This document shows positions 36,145 to 43,755 of a stretch of DNA of 64,000 bases, in pieces. The notes under the pieces are model-generated. The model made no database searches. It worked only from the letters and a program-made list of their open reading frames with translations, and had not been told where the DNA came from. The position numbers and the translations under genes were made by a program. The stretch lies in NCBI RefSeq assembly GCF_014137975.1, contig NZ_JACGWZ010000002.1:496001-560000 (forward strand), in the 5' to 3' direction. The DNA is from Halosaccharopolyspora lacisalsi (GTDB lineage Bacteria; Actinomycetota; Actinomycetes; Mycobacteriales; Pseudonocardiaceae). How positions within the stretch are numbered: position 1 is the stretch's first letter; every line of letters begins with the position of its first letter.

Positions 36145-36708
36145 ATGAGTGACGAAGCCCCGCTCGTCGGCGAGCCGCTGGCGTTGGACCTGGTCAACAC
36201 CCGCCCGGTTACGGGTGATCTGCTCACCACGCTTGACGGGCTGCGTGCTTGGCTCAGGCTTCAAGCCGACCGGTTCCCGGAGATGCACGAGATACTCACG
36301 CGGCTCACCAAGGAGGACCTGGCGGACGTCCGGATGATCCGCGAGCACACGGCCGAAGCTCTCGCCCGCGTTCGCCGGGGCGAACGCCCTGCCGAGGCCG
36401 ACCTCGAAGCGCTCAACCGCACACAGGGTGCCGCGCCCCTCATCAACGAACTGAGCTGGAACGGGTCGACCACCACTGGCGCCCGACGGCGCATCGGCCC
36501 GCCCGGAACGCGCCTCGCAGGCTGGCTCGCCGAAGCCGCCGCCGACCTGCTGTCCGATCCAGCGGTCGCCAAGATCCGCGAGTGCGCGGCCGACGATTGC
36601 GTGCTGCTGTTCCTGCCGGCTCACTCGCGCCGCCGCTGGTGCTCAGCCGCCCGCTGCGGCAACCGAGCCCGCGTCGCCCGGCACTACCAGCGCCACAAGA
36701 CCGGATAG
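36145..36708 (+). CDS. CGNR zinc-finger transcriptional regulator (ABATE domain)
   Basis: A 187-residue protein with an N-terminal ABATE domain, which is expected to bind a small molecule, starting with GEPLALDLVNTRPVTGDLL. The C-terminal zinc finger spans IRECAADDCVLLFL and RRRWCSAARCGNRARVARHY, which includes the CGNR signature and four cysteines. Such proteins are regarded as ligand-responsive regulators. It is divergent from the hydrolase gene and probably controls it through the 25-bp palindrome. GAGG at 36129-36132 is a weak ribosome site. Confidence 0.88.
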   Translation: MSDEAPLVGEPLALDLVNTRPVTGDLLTTLDGLRAWLRLQADRFPEMHEILTRLTKEDLADVRMIREHTAEALARVRRGERPAEADLEALNRTQGAAPLINELSWNGSTTTGARRRIGPPGTRLAGWLAEAAADLLSDPAVAKIRECAADDCVLLFLPAHSRRRWCSAARCGNRARVARHYQRHKTG

Positions 36709-36735
36709 CCGAAGCCCTCTGGGCTGATCCGGCCC

Positions 36736-36766
36736 GGGGGCCATCGGGCGGAAATCCGGCGCTAAG
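36736..36766 (+). repeat. Tn3-family terminal inverted repeat, copy 3
   Basis: Matches the copies at 6305 and 28632 over 31 bp with four mismatches (start GGGGGCCATCGGGCGG, end GGCGCTAAG). It lies 27 bases after the CGNR stop, pointing rightward, with no transposase following. It is therefore a solo end left by deletion. Confidence 0.75.
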
Positions 36767-36776
36767 TCCGTTTGCA

Positions 36777-36804
36777 CCAGCCGCTCGTCATGACGAGTGG
36801 CTGG
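36777..36804. repeat. 28-bp near-perfect palindrome next to the solo transposon end
   Basis: CCAGCCGCTCGTCA is mirrored by TGACGAGTGGCTGG with one mismatched pair. It lies ten bases inside the Tn3-type end. It may be a recombinase site or an operator; no gene lies directly downstream to decide which. Confidence 0.55.
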
Positions 36805-36920
36805 TGACCAGCGCTTCCAGTCTTGCTGCGCTCTCACTGCCCGGCTCGTTCGGATACGAGGCCGCTCGGCAGCCTGTCGCTGTAGATGGCGCACACGAGT
36901 TCGACAGCACTTTACTGCTG

Positions 36921-37144
36921 CGTCCCTGGGTCTGGGGAACGTCTGTGCGGGATCGTGCGCTAAGTGGTGTTCGTGTTGGTGGACGTTGCGTGGTGGCTGA
37001 TGCGGTTTCGCCATTGGGATGGTTCCGCGGGGAGGGTCGCACTATCTGCGGTACCGGCCCACAGTCCTTCAGCGCGCCGACAGGCCGCGTCTCCGATCAG
37101 GAGCGTTGAAGTTTGGCGCCGTCTGTCGTTCACACCCAAGCCCC
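36921..37144 (+). repeat. 224-bp inverted repeat, copy 2 (transposon end)
   Basis: The exact reverse complement of 34771-34994. The Tn3-type terminus begins at the left (about 36923, reading GGGTCTGGGG) and points right, but the element is cut off at 37144. Together the copies form outward-facing boundaries around the hydrolase/CGNR cassette. Confidence 0.9.
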
Positions 37145-37239
37145 AACGATGTGCTCAGCGATGATGAGGCGCGTCGCCCGTACCCACCCGCCCGGATCGC
37201 ACTTGTGCTCAAGTGTTGCCGGTGATCGCCTGCCTGCGA

Positions 37240-38157
37240 TCACTTGCGAAGTCGAGAACGGTACTCGCCCGGGGGCATGCCTCGGGCACGTCGGAAGGCA
37301 CGGCTGAAGGCGTGCGGAGAGGCGTAGCCGACCGCGCCGGATATCGACTCGACCGGCTCGTCGGTGTCGCGGAGCCGAACGGACGCCAGGTCGATGCGCC
37401 ACCGCGTCACGTACGCGCCCGGCGGCTGTCCGAGGGCGGACCGGAAGTGCCTGGACAGCGTCGTCCGGGAGACCGCCGTCGCGACCGCCAAGGACTCGGT
37501 GGTCCAGGGGTGTTCCGGTCGGGCATGGACACACACCAGGGCGTCGCGCACGACCGGATCACGCATCGCGCCCAGCCATGATCCCGACCGCGTCTCCGAG
37601 TGGCGGGCCAGCCAGACGCGTACGAACTGGATGAGCAGAAGGTCGACGATGCTGTTGACGGCGGCGGTGGTGCCGAACTGCGGCTGCGCGAGCTCCGCAG
37701 TGAGAAGCTCGACGGTCTTTCTGAGCTGTGCGTTCTCCCGGCTCGTGACGTGCATCGGCCGGACGAAGGAGGTGAGCACCGGCGTACTCACCTCCGGGTC
37801 CTGCTCGTAGCGCAGGACGAGCACTTCCGTCTGCGCCGGCCTCGACCCCAGGTGCAGGGCGCTGCCGTCGGTGAGGGCCTGGACCGTCGCCTTCCGATCA
37901 CAGGGACCCATCGTCGTACCGGACCCGCTGGCTATCCCGTGGGCGGTGCCCGGCGGCAGCAGGACGGCGTCTCCCGCCTGCACCTCCAGGGGTTTCCCGC
38001 CCGGGACTTGGAGCCACATCGTGCCGCGGGACACCACGTGCAGTGCCGCTCCCGGATAGGGGTCCAGCCACAGGCCCCAGGTTCCTCCAGCCTTCAGCAC
38101 GACCCCGACCGCCCCTCGCGCACTCGATACACGTAGCGCCTCCGCGAGTACGTCCAT
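37240..38157 (-). CDS. AraC family regulator with cupin domain
   Basis: A 305-residue regulator starting MDVLAEALRVSSARGAVGVV, with cupin strings GKPLEVQAGDAVLLPPGTAH. The AraC domain has VATAVSRTTLSRHFRSALGQ, GAYVTRWRIDLASVRLRDTD and VGYASPHAFSRAFRRARGMP. It lies 25 bases downstream of the broken MDR oxidoreductase on the same strand; this AraC/oxidoreductase pairing is common. The frame is open further upstream because a shifted piece of the oxidoreductase shares it, so I placed the start at the first family-like ATG. Confidence 0.86.
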   Translation of the reverse strand: MDVLAEALRVSSARGAVGVVLKAGGTWGLWLDPYPGAALHVVSRGTMWLQVPGGKPLEVQAGDAVLLPPGTAHGIASGSGTTMGPCDRKATVQALTDGSALHLGSRPAQTEVLVLRYEQDPEVSTPVLTSFVRPMHVTSRENAQLRKTVELLTAELAQPQFGTTAAVNSIVDLLLIQFVRVWLARHSETRSGSWLGAMRDPVVRDALVCVHARPEHPWTTESLAVATAVSRTTLSRHFRSALGQPPGAYVTRWRIDLASVRLRDTDEPVESISGAVGYASPHAFSRAFRRARGMPPGEYRSRLRK

Positions 38158-38182
38158 CGTTCCCTCCTCGTCGACGGGCGTT

Positions 38183-39089
38183 TCAGACCACGTCAAGAAC
38201 GATCTTTCCGTGCACCTTCCGCGCGAACAGCGCCTGGACGGCGTCGTCCACGTCCTGCCAGTCGCCTCGCAGCCCGACCGGTGCCGAGAGCCGCCCGGTG
38301 GCCTGAGGCCCAGCAGGTCCGTCAGCTCCCCGCTGGTCGGCGTCATGTCGCCGTAGGTGGCGATGCTGCGGGGTTCGCCGAAGCCGAACAAGACCCCTGA
38401 CGGGAACGTGGTGTCCTGCCCCGAGGAGTAACCGACCACGTGGATGGTGCCGCCCTCGGCGAGGGAACTCCACGCCTCGGCCACCAGCGGCCCACCGACC
38501 GTGTCCAGGACGAGTCGAACCGGTACTCGGTCTCGGTCAGGTCGGTCAGGACCTTGTCGGCCCCGAGTTCGCGGAGTCCGGCGGACCGGTCCCGCGAACC
38601 CACGAGTGCCGTCACCCGGGCGCCCGCCAGTGCCGCCAACTGGACGGCGAAGTGCCCCACGCCCCCGCTGGCGCCGGTGACCAGGACGTTGCGCGCCAGC
38701 AGGGAACGCTTGCGCAGCACCCGCAGTGCGGTGACTCCGGCGATCCCCAGCGCGGCACCGTCGGCCAGATCCACGCCCTCGGGGACGATGCCGAGCGAGG
38801 CGGGGCTGACTGCCACCCGCTCCGCCCACGCGTGGGAAGACATCCCCAGCGCGACGCGCGTACCTTCGGGTGGCCCCGAGCCGTCGGATGCAGCGCACAC
38901 CACGACGCCGGCCGCGTCGTGACCGTGCACCGCGCCGGCCGGCCACTGGTACGCGTAATTCAGCTCTCCGAAGTTGAGACCGATGTGCCGTATCTCGACC
39001 AACGCCTCGCCGCTGGACGGCACGGGCATATCGACCTCGGCGAACCGGACGGGTCCGGCCTCGCCGTGATCGACCACAAGGGCGCGCAT
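38183..39089 (-). pseudogene. MDR-family zinc-type alcohol dehydrogenase/quinone reductase, two frameshifts
   Basis: The gene starts normally (MRALVVDHGEAGPVRFAEVD) with VLVTGASGGVGHFAVQLAAL as cofactor loop. It then loses frame near 38515, resumes as LVLDTVGGPLVAEAWSSLAE in a second frame, and shifts again near 38310 to end VDDAVQALFARKVHGKIVLD. Concatenated, the three pieces give a normal medium-chain reductase of about 300 residues. Each break fits loss of one base. Either the gene is inactive or the sequence has two errors. Confidence 0.8.
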
Positions 39090-39409
39090 GGGTGTGTTTC
39101 CTCCTCTCGTGGATGCGCCCGAACATTCGGCGCGAAAACGGACGGAACGCGCGAATGCCGCTCTGCCGCCTCCTTGAAACCCTACGCATGCCCAGCACAG
39201 CGACCAGTCCCGTGAGAACCAATCAGTTGACGATCTGTATCAGTGCGGCTCGCGCGCGGCGTCGAGCTCTGCACGCATCCGGTGGATGACGGGACCGCCC
39301 AGTCGGCGTAGGCGGTCGCGCTCCTCGGACTCGTCCGGCCCCGCGCCGCAGTCGCTCGACCCGCTCCGCGCCCTGACCTCGCGGTGCGCGTGGACGGCCA
39401 GCTCCGCGC

Positions 39410-39440
39410 TTGACCTTCGAGTCGACTCGAAGATCCAGAT
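39410..39440 (+). promoter_or_regulatory. MerR-type promoter/operator
   Basis: TTGACC at 39410-39415 is a good -35 box. The perfect 18-bp palindrome CTTCGAGTCGACTCGAAG (39415-39432) fills the spacer, and CCAGAT at 39435-39440 is a possible -10 at the 19-base spacing typical of MerR-controlled promoters. It precedes the merR start at 39449. Confidence 0.7.
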
Positions 39441-39448
39441 TCGCCGGT

Positions 39449-40150
39449 ATGACCGTGCTGCTTGTCTCCGAACTGGCCGAACGCTCCGGCTTTCCGGCGT
39501 CCGCGCCGCGTTTCTACGAAGAGCAGGGCCTGCTGCGCGCGGACCACTCTTCGTCCGGGTACCGCCTGTTCGCCGAGGACACCGTCGACCGGCTCGCTTT
39601 CATCTCCGCCGCCGAGCTCTTGGGTCCGGACCTGGGCGAGATCGACGGCCTCGTGGCCGTATGGGACCAGGGTTCGTGCGCCCAGGTACGCGCCGACCTG
39701 CAAGAAACGCGCACCGACCAGGCCCGGACGCGGAGCACCGAACTGGCGGCGTTTACCGGACGGCTGGAACAGGCGCGCGCTCATCTGGCAGGCCCGAGCC
39801 CGACGGGCCCTGCGATCCCTCGTGCGCGTTGCTGCACACCCGCGGCCCGGCTCCGCTGTCGGCGCCGGTGGCCGAAGCGACCACGCGCCGTCCGCTCCCC
39901 TGATGTCCGTCCCCGTGGTGGCGTCCACCCTGGACGCTGGCCGCACCCCTGCGGAGGGCGGGCTGTGCCTGCACCTGTCCGGCGAAGTCGATGCGGCCGA
40001 ACCGGCTCGCCTGGTCGCGGCCGAACGGAGGTGCTGCGACTTCTTCGTCTTCGACCTGCACCTGGGTGAACGCGCCATCCTGGAGGTGCACGCCCAGGAG
40101 CTACTCGCCGACGTCTTCGCCGGCCGGCCTTGGATCGACGTGGGCGAGCA
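39449..40150 (+). pseudogene. MerR family regulator with two frameshifts
   Basis: The N-terminal half is intact: MTVLLVSELAERSGFPASAP, RFYEEQGLLRADHSSSGYRL and FAEDTVDRLAFISAAELLG. Near 39790 the match moves to a second frame (DGPCDPSCALLHTRGPAPLS), and near 39900 to a third (ARLVAAERRCCDFFVFDLHL). All three are parts of a known MerR type with a cysteine-rich C terminus. Its usual stop is also lost. The operator-promoter upstream is intact. It is adjacent to another doubly frameshifted gene. Confidence 0.72.
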
Positions 40151-40316
40151 CGAGCCGATCAGCGGTGAACAGGGCGTCAGCACCCTGGCCGATCACCAGG
40201 CCAGTGCCCTCCGCGACCGGATCTACGCAGCCCTGCATGACGGTCCGCGCATGGAGTGGGCGACGCCGACCGACGGCGGAGACCGAGCAGGGAGTCCAGG
40301 AGACTATCGCTCGTTT

Positions 40317-40910
40317 TCACGGTTCTTCCCCAGACTTCTTCTCCCCGTCGCCGCCGCGACGCAGGTCTTCGGGAGTGTCGATATCGCACGCCTCGGAGCC
40401 CACCGCCGGGACGGACAGCGGGTCCAGCGGCTTCAGGAGAGAGCGCAGGGAACGTCCCTGCGCGTCGGCGGGCATCGCCCGGCGCAGCGCAGGAGCTCTC
40501 CACACTCCCACCAGCCACTGCGGCACCCCCTCGGGGTCACCGAGCACGCACCCGTGGGCCGCGGGACGCGCCCGCAACGCCTCCGTCAGACGGTCAACCG
40601 TCGCTTCGGTGACGTCGGGGTGATCCGTGGCCAGCACCGCCACGTACTCCACGGAATCCGGCACGGCACGCAGCCCGGCGTCCAACCCGGCCAGCGGTCC
40701 CCCACCGGACGGGGTCTCCCGCGTCCACACGACCTCATGGTCGGTCGGGCGCCACGGCCCGACCACCACGACGGGGGCGGCACCGGACACGGCGTCGAGC
40801 GTGCGATCCAGCAGCGTACGACCGCTCACCCGAATCATCGCCTTGTCCGTCCCGCCGAGCCGACGTGCCCGACCCCCTGCCAACACCATCGCCGCGAATT
40901 CGACCGTCAC
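40317..40910 (-). CDS. mobA: Molybdenum cofactor guanylyltransferase (MobA-like)
   Basis: A 197-residue nucleotidyltransferase. The GTP-binding signature AAMVLAGGRARRLGGTDKAM is intact, followed by LLDRTLDAVSGAAPVVVVGP and GGGPLAGLDAGLRAVPD, the usual MobA layout. It attaches GMP to molybdopterin to form the MGD cofactor that nitrate reductases such as NasC need. The nasC gene lies 3 kb downstream on the other strand. The Mo hydroxylase at 61210 usually uses MCD or plain MPT, so NasC is the more natural client. The GTG start at 40910 is likely but not certain. Confidence 0.85.
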   Translation of the reverse strand: MTVEFAAMVLAGGRARRLGGTDKAMIRVSGRTLLDRTLDAVSGAAPVVVVGPWRPTDHEVVWTRETPSGGGPLAGLDAGLRAVPDSVEYVAVLATDHPDVTEATVDRLTEALRARPAAHGCVLGDPEGVPQWLVGVWRAPALRRAMPADAQGRSLRSLLKPLDPLSVPAVGSEACDIDTPEDLRRGGDGEKKSGEEP

Positions 40911-40952
40911 ACCCGGATGATGCCCACTCCGGTCACGCGCACCCGAACCCGG

Positions 40953-42308
40953 TCAAAGCATCCGCACCGCGTAGGGAGCGATTCCGTCGTAGCGCACCGA
41001 GGTCACGCGCACGTGAGCACCCGAGTAGGGGGCCTCGATCATCCTCCCGTTGCCCACGTACAGCGCGACGTGGTGCACGTTGCCGCCGTCCTGCCAGAAC
41101 AGCATGTCCCCCCGGCGCATCTGCGACAGCGGCACCCGCTCGCCGGCCCGGTACTGGTATCCGCTGTAGTGCGGAAGATCGATGCCGACCCCGGAGAAGG
41201 CGTAGACCATCAATCCCGAACAATCGAACCCGATCTTGCGGTAATCACCGTGCGCGTCGGCGACACCGCCGTCGTGGACGCCCTTGGTCGGCCCGTGGGC
41301 GTTGCCTCCGCCCCAGGCGTAGGTCACCCCGAGCTGGGACCTCGCACGCTGCACGACCGTGTTGACCGCACTGGGGGCCCGGGCGGAGTTCGTCGTGTCC
41401 GCACCACTGGATTCCGCGGTGCTGGGCGCCCGCGCCGCACCGGGCGCCTCATTCGCTGGTGTGTCCTGCGCCGTCGCGTCTTGTTCCTGGGCGCGGCGGT
41501 CGGCTACCCACTGCTGGTGGCGCCGACGTTGTTGCCGCAGCTCTCCGACGTTCGCCCGAGCGCGCTCGAGCTCGGCGGCGAGGTGAGCCTTCTCCTTCCG
41601 GAGTTCGTCGGCACGTGCCCGTTGGGTCTTCTGCAGGGCCACGGCGGCGTCCTTGGCGGACTCGGCCGCGGCTCGCGCCCGCTCGGCGGCCACGCGTTTG
41701 GCCTCGGCCCGCTGGGCGGCCTGCCGCGCCACGGAGTCGACGTTGGCCTTGCGGGTGCGGGCGCGGCGTAGATCGTCGAGTACATCCAGTTGCTTCCGAC
41801 TGATCACGTCGAGCAGGCTGGCTCGTTCCAGCATCTCCTGCGGGCTCTCGGCGTTGAGGAACGACGGTAACGAGCCGATCCGCCTGCCTTGCTTGTAGCT
41901 GCCGGCGACGAAGGCGTCCAGTCGCTTGCGGTGGTGCTCGACGCGGCCGGCGGCGGCTTCGGCCCGTTCCGCGCTCGCCGCCACCGCTTGCCGTGCCCGC
42001 TGGTAAGCCCGTCGGGCTCGGCGCAGATCGACCCGGGCCTTGTTCGTGGCCTCCCGCTTGGTCTCGACCCGCACGGACAGATCGTGCAGTCGGGATTCGG
42101 CCACGGCGAGCTTGTTGGCCAGCTGACCGACTCGTTCGGCCTTCTCACGCGCCTCGGCGCGTTCGGAGGCGATGCGCTCCCGGCCGGGATCCGGCGGTTG
42201 AGGCGCGGCCCCGACCTCGGGTGTTCCCAGCGGCAGGGTCAGGACCACGGTCATGCTCAGGGTGCTGAACCAACGCAGCGCACGGGACCGACCGGCCGGT
42301 GCGGTCAC
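40953..42308 (-). CDS. NlpC/P60 family peptidoglycan endopeptidase (RipA-like)
   Basis: A secreted cell-wall hydrolase of about 451 residues. It has a signal peptide (RWFSTLSMTVVLTLPLG), a long N-terminal coiled coil (residues 45-290) and an Ala/Pro linker. The C-terminal NlpC/P60 domain has catalytic Cys in GFDCSGLMVYAFSGVGI, His in NVHHVALYVG, and the terminal GIAPYAVRML. It is expected to cut D-iGlu-mDAP bonds in septal peptidoglycan, with the coiled coil as autoinhibitory or partner-binding region. I chose the GTG at 42308, eight bases after AGGAGG; earlier starts do not use this site. Confidence 0.9.
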   Translation of the reverse strand: MTAPAGRSRALRWFSTLSMTVVLTLPLGTPEVGAAPQPPDPGRERIASERAEAREKAERVGQLANKLAVAESRLHDLSVRVETKREATNKARVDLRRARRAYQRARQAVAASAERAEAAAGRVEHHRKRLDAFVAGSYKQGRRIGSLPSFLNAESPQEMLERASLLDVISRKQLDVLDDLRRARTRKANVDSVARQAAQRAEAKRVAAERARAAAESAKDAAVALQKTQRARADELRKEKAHLAAELERARANVGELRQQRRRHQQWVADRRAQEQDATAQDTPANEAPGAARAPSTAESSGADTTNSARAPSAVNTVVQRARSQLGVTYAWGGGNAHGPTKGVHDGGVADAHGDYRKIGFDCSGLMVYAFSGVGIDLPHYSGYQYRAGERVPLSQMRRGDMLFWQDGGNVHHVALYVGNGRMIEAPYSGAHVRVTSVRYDGIAPYAVRML

Positions 42309-42716
42309 GGCCGTCACCTCCTCTAGCCCATCATCCGTTCGGCTCAAGATTGCTCCGTTCGGGGCTATGCAATCGATCACGGACTGTGCCAGGGAGGTCA
42401 CTACTCAGCCACTTGGAAAGCGGGAGTCACGCTCAAAGACATCCATTTGGGTGACCGAAATCCTCGGGCTCGGAGTCCGAACAGGACTTCGACGTACCGC
42501 TGCGGACCGCGGAAACGCCCGACGTGCGCGTGCGGGTACGAGTCGGTCGGGCCGCACTCGAACTCAGCCACGCGCAGATCGACCGCGGCGCGCGACGACG
42601 GCCTCGCGAATCGACGCCTCCACCTTCGACGCGGTTACGTCGAGGACCATCGGAGTCCGGCCGGTGAGCATCAGCTCGGACGCATGACGACGACGCCGCA
42701 GCCGAGCGAGCCGGGG
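42309..42716. other. Intergenic region upstream of the NlpC/P60 gene
   Basis: These 408 bases lie between the endopeptidase start and the sirtuin stop. Apart from the ribosome site I see no gene. I looked for a ydaO-type c-di-AMP riboswitch, common before such hydrolases in actinobacteria, but could not support one by eye. Confidence 0.45.
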
Positions 42717-43547
42717 TCAGCGCCAGGTACGGGGATCGCCCCAGGTGTGTACGGGCCGTTCGGGGGTCGACGGTGGAACGGCCGCGAGCGCGGGCAGTAC
42801 CTCGTCGAGCCCGCCCCGCAGCACCGCCGCGGCCTGGTCGTCGTACGGGGTGGGCTCGGCGTTGCAGATCACCAGGTCGGCGCCCGCCCTGGTGGCGAGC
42901 TCGGCGAACCCGGCGGCCGGATGCACCGTCAGCGAGGTGCCCGCGGCCAGGAACAGATCGCAGTCCAGCGCGGCACGATGCCCCTGACGCAGCACGCCCT
43001 CGTCGAGGGACTGCCCGAAGGACACGGTCGCGGACTTGAGAATGCCGCCGCAGGTCAGGCAAGCAGGGTCCGGTTCACCGGCGGCGACCCGCTCGAGAGC
43101 GGCGCGCATGGTCCCGCTCTCGCCGCAGTTCAGGCACACCGTGGCGAACATCGTCCCGTGCAGTTCCAGCACCCGTTCGGGGGCCAGCCCCGCGCGCTGG
43201 TGGAGTTCGTCGATGTTCTGGGTCAGTACAGCACGCAGCCGCCCGGAATCGTCGAGAGCGCGAAAGGCCTCGTGCGCGGCGGTGGGCACGGCCTCCCACG
43301 CGGGATTCTCCGCTCGGCTGCGCCAGGCCTGACGACGCACTTCGGGGTCGGCCACGTAGCTGTCGATGTCACTGAGCCGCTGGGCAGTCGGGTCCTTCGT
43401 CCACACCCCGTTGGGGCCGCGAAAGTCGGGGATGCCCGATCCGGTGGAAATACCGGCTCCGGTCAACACGGTGATCCGTTGCGCCGCGGCGAACAGCTCC
43501 CGCGCCTGTTGCCATTCCACGGAGATATCAGTGCCACGTTCCACCAC
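42717..43547 (-). CDS. NAD-dependent protein deacylase, Sir2 family
   Basis: A class III sirtuin of about 276 residues. NAD-binding motifs ITVLTGAGISTGSGIPDFRG and TQNIDELHQRAG are intact. The catalytic histidine is in LELHGTMF, and two CxxC pairs (CLNC and CLTC) bind the structural zinc. It removes acyl groups from lysines, for example on acetyl-CoA synthetase, which is of interest because acetate-producing genes lie 13 kb away. An internal GTG at 43520 (VEWQQ) is an alternative start. It is divergent from the nitrate operon. Confidence 0.92.
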   Translation of the reverse strand: MVERGTDISVEWQQARELFAAAQRITVLTGAGISTGSGIPDFRGPNGVWTKDPTAQRLSDIDSYVADPEVRRQAWRSRAENPAWEAVPTAAHEAFRALDDSGRLRAVLTQNIDELHQRAGLAPERVLELHGTMFATVCLNCGESGTMRAALERVAAGEPDPACLTCGGILKSATVSFGQSLDEGVLRQGHRAALDCDLFLAAGTSLTVHPAAGFAELATRAGADLVICNAEPTPYDDQAAAVLRGGLDEVLPALAAVPPSTPERPVHTWGDPRTWR

Positions 43548-43755
43548 GTCCCCACAGTGCCACGAACCGGCGAACCGAAGCTCTCCGGCACCGCGGGAGA
43601 CGAATTTTCACGGCGGTAACGCGCGGCGAGTCGCCCGGAAACATCATCTTCCCACTCTTGGTCACGGCCAGGAAAATGATCCACGGGCAGCACGGCACCG
43701 TGCTCCGCCGACCCGGCCGCCGAGGCGACCGCGAACTTTGCCGAGGAGTTCTCGG

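Noticed and set aside
36923-37164. Open frames inside the 224-bp repeat read as a small protein
   Set aside because: The same frame appears in both inverted copies but diverges at the boundaries and has no family; it is more likely non-coding transposon end DNA.
42309-42440. Possible c-di-AMP (ydaO) riboswitch before the NlpC/P60 gene
   Set aside because: I could not find the conserved paired elements by eye; a covariance-model search would be needed to support it.
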